DNA of 5,418 nt from JBBRHH01 sp038222915 (GTDB lineage: Bacteria; Planctomycetota; Phycisphaerae; Tepidisphaerales; Tepidisphaeraceae), in assembly GCA_038222915.1 (NCBI GenBank), contig JBBRHH010000436.1, positions 1-5,418 on the forward strand, given 5' to 3'. The notes beneath the pieces are model-generated. The model ran no database searches. It saw only the letters and a program-made list of their open reading frames with translations, and was not told the DNA's origin. Positions 1 to 5,418 of the stretch are shown here, piece by piece (positions within the stretch are counted from its first letter, which is position 1; every line of letters starts with the position of its first letter). The position numbers and the translations under genes are program-made.

Positions 1-42
1 GTTCAGGTGTGTTTGAGGTGCGTTTTAGCGCCGGTTCTATGT

Positions 43-58
43 CGCTTTGGGGTCGGTT
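43..58 (+). repeat. 16-bp direct repeat, copy 1
   Basis: The 16-mer cgctttggggtcggtt occurs here and again, identically, at 321-336. The two copies are 278 bp apart and lie on either side of the G-tract cluster. A shorter string, cggttcta, is also shared (32-39, just before copy 1, and 332-339, overlapping the end of copy 2), so the relationship extends slightly beyond the 16-mer but in rearranged order. The function is unknown. Confidence 0.7.
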
Positions 59-229
59 TTTTCGCCCGGCCAGGCGCGACGGCAAACACACAAACATTGA
101 TCAGTCAAACACTTGGCATCGCCGCCTCCCTCTCCAGCCGCTCCAAACACAATTTTTGCGCGCAATTCCCCACCAAAAACCAACCCCAAAACGCGAATTC
201 TTCCCCACTCTGCACCGCTTCCTCCTCAC

Positions 230-292
230 CCGTCGATTCGGGGAGATTCGAGGGTCAAAACGGGGAGATTTGCCGTCGATTCGGGGAGATTC
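230..292 (+). repeat. 20-bp direct repeat pair with a degenerate middle unit
   Basis: The 20-mer ccgtcgattcggggagattc is present at 230-249 and again at 273-292, a period of 43 bp. Between them, a half-conserved unit shares the core ggggagatt (262-270). The core therefore recurs at 240, 262 and 283, a period of 21-22 bp, like two and a half to three tandem units. A further ggggagg follows at 294-300. The core is purine-only up to its TT end, giving the plus strand a run of regularly spaced G tracts. It could be a binding-site array, a decayed minisatellite or part of a dispersed intergenic repeat. Confidence 0.75.
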
Positions 293-320
293 CGGGGAGG
301 TTGGAGGCCCCCTTCGATAC

Positions 321-336
321 CGCTTTGGGGTCGGTT
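321..336 (+). repeat. 16-bp direct repeat, copy 2
   Basis: This is the identical second copy of the 16-mer at 43-58. It begins about 20 bp after the last G tract of the cluster. The bases immediately before it differ from copy 1 while the TC/CT-rich continuation is partly similar, so the identity is confined to about 16 bp. Confidence 0.7.
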
Positions 337-582
337 CTAGAAGCCCACGATCATCCTAAACCCTTGTCAATCCTCAACTCCCCAATTCGCGCGAGAAAAA
401 ACAAAATCCGCAGCGCACAAAAAGCCAAAACCGCCCCCGCGCCAATGGCTGTTTTTCAGTTACCCAGGCGCGTATATCTTCCCCATATTCTCAAGCGAGA
501 AATTTCTGTTACGCTACCCCCAACCTCAGCAGGCAATGGCCGCCAGCTCGGATGTTGCGAACCGGCCTGCCTCGTACAGCAC

Positions 583-586
583 GGAG
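583..586 (+). promoter_or_regulatory. Ribosome binding site deciding the TPR gene start
   Basis: GGAG lies five bases before the ATG at 592. This, with the signal peptide that begins exactly at that ATG, places the true start there rather than at any upstream in-frame ATG or at the out-of-frame ATG at 536. Confidence 0.75.
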
Positions 587-591
587 AAACC

Positions 592-2265
592 ATGGTTCGG
601 TGGGTTGTCGTCCTCCTGGCGGCGATTGCGACAGGGAAGTTGCTTGCCGATGAACCGTCGGCCTCCCTCTTCCCTCTTCAAAAAAACCTCACGCTCAAGT
701 ACGCCCTCACCTCCACCACCGACGGCGTGCCCGCCGCGCCCCTCTATCAAACCATCACCTGCGGCTCCATCACCACCGTCGGCGCCGACCAGGTCGCCAC
801 CCTCGGCGATGAGATGTACGCCATCCACGACGACGGCGTCTACCTCGTTGGCCGGCGCGACGGCCAGAAAGTTCAGCCCGTCGACCCGCCCCAGCAAATG
901 CTCCCCCTGCGCCCGCGCACCGGCGACACCTGGCACATCACCGCCGGCCAGCGCATCACCACCAGCACCTGTCTCGGCACACGCACCATCGATACCAAGG
1001 CCGGCAAATTCGATGCCCAGTGCATTCTCATCGCCATGGACGATGGCCCCGATTCAAATTGGCAGCGCCAAACCTACCGCTTCTACGCACGTGGCCTTGG
1101 CCTCGTCCGCGAAACGATCGCCGAAGAAAACCGCAACCCCGACGGCTCCAAAAGCAAATTCGAAATGCTCCGCGATCTCGTCGCTGTCGATCGCGCCCAC
1201 GACGATCGCGCCACCGTTGCCGCAAAGCCAATCGGTGCCGAACACCTCCGCGGCCTCCTCCTCGACTCCACCGGCGCGGCCGTCGCCCAGACACCCATCA
1301 CCCTCCGCCGTCTCGATCATCCCGCAACCTCGTCCCTGCAAACTGACATCTCAGGCCAGTTCGCCCAGGACCACCTAGATCCCGCCGGCACCTACCGCCT
1401 CGAAGTGCGCCTCGCCGGCTTCGAGTCGGCCGAGATCCCGCTAGTAAGCCCCGACGGATCAACCATCGACCTGAAGGTCCAATTGAAGGCCGAGCGCCCC
1501 GCCTCCACCCAGGCGATCCGCAGCGACACGCGCCAAGTCGAATCACAGGAAGTGCCTGTCCTGAGCGAGCGCTGCGAGTCGATCGGGTCAACCATCGCCT
1601 CTCATCGTTTAATCGACATGCCGATCTACTTCGACGTCACCCCCGCAACCGTCCCGGCCGATCCCGTCGACGATCTCTTGCAGCAAGGCCGTGTCCTCGA
1701 AGACCGCCGCGACCACGCTGGCGCGATCGCGAAATATCAGGAGGCGCTCAAGGCCCGCCCCGACGAACCGCGCGCCCACGCACTCATGGCCGTCAGTCTC
1801 ATGAACGACGCCAAGTTCGAACCGGCCGAAACCCAGATCAACGAAGCCATCCGCCTCTCCCCGCAGAACTTCACCTTCCAGATGATCGCCGGCCACCTCC
1901 AGATCCTCCGCGACAACACCGCCGCCGGCCAGGCCCTCTACGCCAAAGCTGCCCAGGCGTCGCCGCAAAACGCTGGCAACGTCTACGCCGACCTCGCCTC
2001 GGCCCTCGGCTCCAAAAACGAATCCGGAAAGTTCGACGACCAGATCCTCGCCGCCCTCAAGTCCGCCGCCTCCGCCTCGCCCCCCAGCCTCGACGCCCTC
2101 TTCAATCTTGGCCAAACCTACGCCGGCGCAGGCCGACAGGAAGGCCGGCCATACCTCCAGAAGTACGTCGAAGAAACCATGAAACTCCCCGAAAGCAAGC
2201 GCGATGCCCGAAAGCTCAAGGTCGCCAAACAATTGATGCGCGCCCTCGACGCCATCCGCCAATGA
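592..2265 (+). CDS. Secreted protein with carboxypeptidase-regulatory-like domain and TPR repeats
   Basis: 557 residues, function unknown. Residues 1-19 form a signal peptide (hydrophobic core VVVLLAAIA, likely cut after LLA before DEP), so the protein should act in the periplasm or at the envelope. Residues about 25-195 look like a beta-rich domain: the FPLQ start, the GDTW segment at 111-114, the AGKFDAQC segment at 137-144 and the YARGLGLVRE segment at 165-174 resemble secreted proteins whose strands read like 'FPL..G..W', 'G.F..C' and 'YA.GvGlV'. Residues about 218-298 resemble a CnaB/carboxypeptidase regulatory-like fold (GTYRLEVRLAGFE at 266-278). A linker of about 60 residues follows, then TPRs: clear ones at about 360-391, 394-427 and 428-461, a degenerate one near 462-499 and a last one at about 500-531. 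The gene shares a strand with the oxidoreductase 69 bp downstream. A scaffolding or protein-interaction role is inference only. Confidence 0.85.
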   Translation: MVRWVVVLLAAIATGKLLADEPSASLFPLQKNLTLKYALTSTTDGVPAAPLYQTITCGSITTVGADQVATLGDEMYAIHDDGVYLVGRRDGQKVQPVDPPQQMLPLRPRTGDTWHITAGQRITTSTCLGTRTIDTKAGKFDAQCILIAMDDGPDSNWQRQTYRFYARGLGLVRETIAEENRNPDGSKSKFEMLRDLVAVDRAHDDRATVAAKPIGAEHLRGLLLDSTGAAVAQTPITLRRLDHPATSSLQTDISGQFAQDHLDPAGTYRLEVRLAGFESAEIPLVSPDGSTIDLKVQLKAERPASTQAIRSDTRQVESQEVPVLSERCESIGSTIASHRLIDMPIYFDVTPATVPADPVDDLLQQGRVLEDRRDHAGAIAKYQEALKARPDEPRAHALMAVSLMNDAKFEPAETQINEAIRLSPQNFTFQMIAGHLQILRDNTAAGQALYAKAAQASPQNAGNVYADLASALGSKNESGKFDDQILAALKSAASASPPSLDALFNLGQTYAGAGRQEGRPYLQKYVEETMKLPESKRDARKLKVAKQLMRALDAIRQ

Positions 2266-2323
2266 CATCGATACCATCAACACCACCAAACATCCGACGG
2301 TAATGAACGCGGGGCACTTCAGC

Positions 2324-2328
2324 AGGAG
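2324..2328 (+). promoter_or_regulatory. Ribosome binding site of the oxidoreductase gene
   Basis: AGGAG lies six bases before the ATG at 2335, in a 69-bp gap with no visible hairpin terminator. It supports this start and allows independent translation of the second gene on a shared transcript. Confidence 0.8.
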
Positions 2329-2334
2329 CCGCGC

Positions 2335-3690
2335 ATGCAACAAGGCAAAAATAGCAAATCCAACGGATCAAGCCGCCGCGACGTTCTCAAAACCGCGGCC
2401 GCCGCAGGAGCTGGCTTCTGGATCGCAGGCCGCGGCGCATGGGCCGCCGAAGGCGTAGCCAAAGACACCCCGCCCGTCGTCCCCAGCGAAAAGCTCAACG
2501 TCGGTTTCGTCGGCGTCGCCCATCGCGCTGAGAACAACCTCAACGAAGTCTCATCGCTTAAGAACGTCAACGTCCTGGCCATGTGCGACATCGACGACAA
2601 CTACCTTGTCGCCCCGGCGAAAAAGTTTCCCTCCGCGAAGATCTATAACGACTTCCGCAAGATGATCGACGAGAACAAAGATCTCGACGCCATTGTCGTG
2701 AGCACCGCCGATCACACCCACGCCATCGCCTCCATCACCGCCCTGAACGCCGGCAAGCACGTCTACTGCGAAAAGCCGCTCACCCGCACCGTCTACGAAG
2801 CGCGCACCGTCACCGAAACCGCCATCAGGGAAAAGCGCGTGACGCAAATGGGCACGCAGATCCACGCCGGCGGTAACTATCGGCGCACCGTCGAGCTCGT
2901 CCAAAGCGGCGCGATCGGCCCGGTCCGCGAAGCCCACGTCTTCTGCGACAAATCATGGGGAACCACCCAGCCCGTCAAATCGGTCGGCGAAGCGCCCAAG
3001 AACATCCACTACGATCTCTGGCTCGGCCCCGTCGCCTTCCGCCCCTACAGCCCCGCCTATCTCCCGGCCAACTGGCGTCGCTATTTCCCCTTCGGCAACG
3101 GCACCCTCGGCGACATGGGCTGCCACTACATGGATCTCGCCTTCTGGGCGCTCGATCTCAAATACCCCACCAACGTCTCCGCCGTCGGGCCCGAGCTCAT
3201 GACCGACAACTGTCCAACTTCCCTCGCCGTCCACTGGGATTTCCCAACGCGTGGCGACAAGCCGCCGGTAAAACTTTCCTGGTACGACGGCGGCCGACGG
3301 CCCGACGCCTGGAACGATTGGAAGCTCAATCCCAAATGGACAAACGGCGTGGTCTTCGTCGGCGACAAAGGCCTCCTCTTCGCTGACTACGACCAGCACA
3401 AGCTCCTCCCCGAAGCCGACTTCGCAGGCTTCGAAGCGCCGAAGAAAACCATCGCCGACTCGATCGGCCATCACAAGGAATGGGTCGAGGCCTGCCTGAA
3501 AAACGACCCCTCCGCCACCACCTGCCGCTTCGCCTACAGCGGCCCGCTCAGCGAAACCGTCCTCCTCGGCACAGTCGCGTATCGAATCGGCAAGCCCCTC
3601 GACTGGGACGCCCAGAATCTAAAAGTAACCAACGCCCCCGAAGCCGCCGCTCTGATCAAGGCAGAGAACCGCGACGGCTGGACCATGTAG
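2335..3690 (+). CDS. Tat-exported Gfo/Idh/MocA-family oxidoreductase
   Basis: 451 residues, typical of secreted members of this NAD(P)-dependent family, which oxidises or reduces sugars and polyols. A twin-arginine signal is plain: SRRDVLK at 13-19, an Ala/Gly-rich hydrophobic segment, and a cleavage site near AWA (35-37). A Rossmann domain follows (about 53-175): beta1 KLNVGFVG at 53-60, the acidic MCDID at the end of beta2 (83-87, D85 suggesting NAD), and the family hallmark EKP at 146-148. The C-terminal sheet domain has GDMGCHYMD (259-267) with D260, H264 and D267, the usual place for catalytic or substrate residues; K147 is the other expected active-site residue. The glycine loop is unusual: G60, A62 and A65 instead of three glycines. 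Because EKP is kept, it is unlike the GH109 glycosidases, which I recall having EVP there. The substrate cannot be told. Tat export suggests that it folds with its cofactor before leaving the cytoplasm. Confidence 0.93.
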   Translation: MQQGKNSKSNGSSRRDVLKTAAAAGAGFWIAGRGAWAAEGVAKDTPPVVPSEKLNVGFVGVAHRAENNLNEVSSLKNVNVLAMCDIDDNYLVAPAKKFPSAKIYNDFRKMIDENKDLDAIVVSTADHTHAIASITALNAGKHVYCEKPLTRTVYEARTVTETAIREKRVTQMGTQIHAGGNYRRTVELVQSGAIGPVREAHVFCDKSWGTTQPVKSVGEAPKNIHYDLWLGPVAFRPYSPAYLPANWRRYFPFGNGTLGDMGCHYMDLAFWALDLKYPTNVSAVGPELMTDNCPTSLAVHWDFPTRGDKPPVKLSWYDGGRRPDAWNDWKLNPKWTNGVVFVGDKGLLFADYDQHKLLPEADFAGFEAPKKTIADSIGHHKEWVEACLKNDPSATTCRFAYSGPLSETVLLGTVAYRIGKPLDWDAQNLKVTNAPEAAALIKAENRDGWTM

Positions 3691-3691
3691 T

Positions 3692-4918
3692 TCAACCAAA
3701 GTGAATGCCACGTTTCTCCCAGCCAAGAGAGATGACAACAATAGCCCCAACAAAAATAACCCCGGCCGTAGTCGCCATCACCCGCGCATAATCATGATGC
3801 ATCGCAAGCGTCGCCTGTGCTAAAACGATGACCGAAGCAATCAGGTTCCCACACTGATAGGAGAACCCCGGCAAAAAGCCACGAACCTGGTTGGGTGAAA
3901 GCTCGCTGATATGGGCCGGAATAATGCCCCACGCCCCCTGTACAAAAAACTGCATACAGAAAGCCCCCACAACAATCATCGCAAACCCCGTGGAAAAAGC
4001 CCAAAGCGGCAAAACACAAAGGCACCCGATGAACGCAATCACCATCATCAGCCGCCGGCCAAATCGATCGGAAGCCAGGCCAAACAGCACCCCGCCAATG
4101 ATCGCCCCGATCATCATGATGATGACCACCTTCGAATAAACCTTCTGGTCCATCCCGCGATAGCGCTTCATGAAAGTTGGAAACAAATCCTGGGTCCCAT
4201 GCGAAGACAGATTCATCATCGCCATCAGCAGGGTCAGAAACAGCCACAGCTTCCAATGGCTCGCCAGAACCCGGCCAAGCTGCGACCAACTCTCGGCCTT
4301 GTTCTTCTGCCACACCTCAGATTCGCGAACAAAGAACCGGACAAAGAGCGCCAGCAGCGCCGGCAGCCCACCCAGAATAAACATCGAGCGCCAGCCGAAT
4401 CGATCCAGCATAAAGTAAGCCGCAACAGCCGAGAGCAGATACCCAGCCGCGTATCCCTCTTGCAGGAAGCCGCTCAACATCCCCCGCCACTTGGCCGGCA
4501 CTTTCTCCATCACCAGCGAAGTGCCGCATCCCCACTCGCCGCCCATGCCGATTCCAAAGAGTGCGCGCAGGACAAGAAAGCTCAAATAAGTCGGCGCAAA
4601 AGCCGTCGCCACTTCCACGACAGAGTAAAAGATCAGATCGATCATCATCGGCAGACGCCGCCCGAATCGATCTGCCAGCAGCCCAAAGATCAACGCCCCA
4701 ACAGGTCGAAACGCCAGCGTCAGCGTCAGCGAAAAGGCAATCTTCGCCTCGCTCACATGATAACTCTCCGCAATGCGCGGCAGCGAAATGACAACCAGGA
4801 AAAAGTCGAACGCGTCCAGCATCCACCCCAGGAAACCGGCCGTCGTAGCAAACGCCGCCTCACGCAAAGGCACGTGCGCAGGCGGGCCGTAGTTCAGCAC
4901 TGGAAGAGGTGCGGTCAT
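3692..4918 (-). CDS. MFS transporter, SHS (sialate/lactate:H+ symporter) family
   Basis: 408 residues from the ATG at 4918, chosen because it forms an ATGA overlap with the stop of the upstream gene; an ATG at 4927 would add three residues, and neither has a strong Shine-Dalgarno. Twelve hydrophobic segments are visible (about 23-45, 60-82, 90-108, 112-132, 150-172, 176-198, 223-245, 262-282, 289-308, 312-333, 350-371 and 380-400), with a short central loop. Both halves carry the loop 2-3 motif, GLLADRFGRR (79-88) and GLASDRFGRR (280-289). TM1 has DAFDFF (35-40), TM4 has GIGMGGEWG (122-130), and 236-248 reads NLSSHGTQDLFPT, an exact fit to the Jen1 lactate permease signature NXX[S/T]HX[S/T]QDXXXT. 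The family imports monocarboxylates such as lactate or pyruvate, or sialate, with protons. The Jen1 signature favours a monocarboxylate; a sugar acid remains possible. It lies in the inner membrane. Confidence 0.92.
   Translation of the reverse strand: MTAPLPVLNYGPPAHVPLREAAFATTAGFLGWMLDAFDFFLVVISLPRIAESYHVSEAKIAFSLTLTLAFRPVGALIFGLLADRFGRRLPMMIDLIFYSVVEVATAFAPTYLSFLVLRALFGIGMGGEWGCGTSLVMEKVPAKWRGMLSGFLQEGYAAGYLLSAVAAYFMLDRFGWRSMFILGGLPALLALFVRFFVRESEVWQKNKAESWSQLGRVLASHWKLWLFLTLLMAMMNLSSHGTQDLFPTFMKRYRGMDQKVYSKVVIIMMIGAIIGGVLFGLASDRFGRRLMMVIAFIGCLCVLPLWAFSTGFAMIVVGAFCMQFFVQGAWGIIPAHISELSPNQVRGFLPGFSYQCGNLIASVIVLAQATLAMHHDYARVMATTAGVIFVGAIVVISLGWEKRGIHFG
4915..4918 (-). other. ATGA stop/start overlap coupling two transporter genes
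   Basis: On the minus strand the bases read ATGA: the ATG (4918-4916) starts the SHS-family transporter and the TGA (4917-4915) ends the upstream MFS gene. With no good Shine-Dalgarno before the downstream gene, translation is probably by termination-reinitiation, which implies one transcript. Confidence 0.8.
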
Positions 4919-5418
4919 GCCGCACATTCTGAGGGCCGCAAACTCTTACTGCAAATCGCCACATGGCTCGTCCACGCCGCCATTCCGATCCCCACGATTC
5001 CAAGCAGCACAACGACAATGAGTACAACACAAGCAAACCATCCACCCAAATACCACGCGACCGCCGGCAGCGCACCGCCGGCCGTGCCGCCTGCATAATA
5101 GAACGTTGTGTACAGTCCCGCTGCCGCCGATCGGTTCTTGCCGGCGATGTGTCCAAGATAGCTTGCCGCCGCCGACTGGATCACAAAGATCCCGGTGGAG
5201 CAGATGGCCAACCCAATGACCACGACGACGATGGATGGTACAAGCGTCAACGCCACGCCAAATGCCGATGCGACCGCCGAGACCACCAATGCTCGCCGAT
5301 GTCCGGCTCGTTCAATCAATCGCCCGCCAAACGGTGTGACGATCACTCCGACAAGGTAGACTAGAAACAGCGAGCCCATCGCAGCAGTCCCCAGCGAGAA
5401 CGGCGCGGCCGCAAGATG
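4915..5418 (-). CDS. MFS transporter, YnfM/arabinose-efflux-like, C-terminal part (5' end outside window)
   Basis: The last 167 residues are visible; the frame is open through the right edge, so the start lies beyond it. The ATG at 5379 is internal: the 13 codons before it continue the family pattern (APFSLGTAAMGSLF, residues 5-18 of the visible part). Five hydrophobic segments (about 14-33, 43-60, 61-84, 99-122 and 127-149) match roughly TM8-TM12 of a 12-TM transporter. A motif A-like loop GGRLIERAGHRR (31-42) and the segment AGLYTTFYYAGG (100-111) resemble the C-terminal half of YnfM-type permeases, a branch often annotated as arabinose efflux or drug transport; the substrate is not predictable. 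The C-terminal tail is short and hydrophilic. It precedes, and overlaps by four bases, the SHS-family gene, so the two should form an operon whose promoter lies outside the window. Confidence 0.85.
   Translation of the reverse strand, partial: HLAAAPFSLGTAAMGSLFLVYLVGVIVTPFGGRLIERAGHRRALVVSAVASAFGVALTLVPSIVVVVIGLAICSTGIFVIQSAAASYLGHIAGKNRSAAAGLYTTFYYAGGTAGGALPAVAWYLGGWFACVVLIVVVLLGIVGIGMAAWTSHVAICSKSLRPSECAA

Larger units (their letters stand above)
1..591. other. Non-coding stretch upstream of the TPR gene, with repeats
   Basis: I see no convincing gene here. One plus-strand frame is open from position 7 into the TPR gene, but its translation has no domain-like pattern and the codons lose the strong C-ending bias seen after 592. 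The stretch is patchy in composition: a C/A- and pyrimidine-rich part (about 121-235), a purine- and G-rich part (about 236-305) and an A-rich part (about 391-430). It holds the direct repeats listed separately. The promoter of the downstream gene should lie here, but I found no clear -35/-10 pair; the closest -10-like string is TATATC at 473-478, without a good -35. It could also include the end of an intergenic repeat family. Confidence 0.6.

Noticed and set aside
450..491. Possible sigma-70 type promoter (TATATC at 473-478, TATTCT at 486-491)
   Set aside because: Neither -10-like string has a recognisable -35 at 16-18 bp; matches of this quality are expected by chance.
529..570. Inverted repeat GCAGGC / GCCTGC in the leader of the TPR gene
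   Set aside because: Only six base pairs with a 30-base loop and no extension of the stem; too weak to call a riboswitch, attenuator or operator.
7..591. In-frame extension of the TPR gene by 195 codons upstream
   Set aside because: The frame is open, but the translation has no domain character, codon use differs from the rest of the gene, and a signal peptide with a well-spaced GGAG begins at 592. A hydrophobic signal sequence would not be expected 195 residues into a protein.
536..1378. Plus-strand ORF of 280 codons in another frame
   Set aside because: Its product is dominated by Ser, Pro and Ala, typical of the +1 shadow of a GC-rich gene; it overlaps the well-supported TPR protein.
2266..2334. 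Terminator between the TPR gene and the oxidoreductase gene
   Set aside because: I looked for a hairpin followed by a T run in the 69-bp gap and found neither.
1609..2343. Minus-strand ORF of 244 codons opposite the TPR repeats
   Set aside because: Gly/Val/Glu-rich antisense shadow with no motif; it lies wholly over clear TPR coding sequence and the start of the next gene.
3911..5098. Plus-strand ORF of 395 codons opposite the transporter
   Set aside because: Its product is rich in Gln, Arg, His and Pro without any fold-like pattern, and it runs across two real minus-strand membrane protein genes.

Overview
The window reads as an ordinary piece of a GC-rich (roughly 60%) bacterial chromosome. 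A Planctomycetota origin is most likely, perhaps the Phycisphaerae/Tepidisphaerales side, with Verrucomicrobiota or Acidobacteriota as alternatives. The reasons are a Tat-exported Gfo/Idh/MocA oxidoreductase of the kind greatly expanded in those phyla, a secreted TPR/carboxypeptidase-regulatory-like protein, and strongly C-ending codons. This placement is inference from protein style; there is no rRNA or marker gene.

Layout: positions 1-591 hold no convincing gene. This stretch carries a 20-bp direct repeat inside a cluster of G tracts spaced near the helical period, and a 16-bp direct repeat lies on either side of that cluster. A plus-strand pair follows: a secreted protein of unknown function (592-2265) with an N-terminal beta-rich domain, a CnaB/carboxypeptidase-regulatory-like domain and C-terminal TPRs, then 69 bp later a Tat-signal Gfo/Idh/MocA-family dehydrogenase (2335-3690). 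Both have good Shine-Dalgarno sequences, and I see no terminator between them, so they may be co-transcribed. On the minus strand, entering from the right edge, lie two major facilitator transporters. The 3' part of a YnfM/arabinose-efflux-like gene (4915-5418) overlaps by ATGA the start of a complete sialate/lactate:H+ symporter (SHS) family gene (3692-4918). The latter ends one base from the stop of the oxidoreductase, in a tail-to-tail arrangement.

How the genes fit together: the oxidoreductase probably acts on a sugar or polyol outside the cytoplasm. The complete transporter matches the Jen1-type monocarboxylate symporter signature and may import a small organic acid. The two blocks are convergent and need not share a pathway. 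I found no mobile element, CRISPR array, RNA gene or clearly new system. The best leads are the repeat/G-tract region upstream of the TPR gene, the altered dinucleotide-binding loop of the oxidoreductase, and the exact Jen1 signature in a bacterial transporter coupled to a second, different MFS gene.
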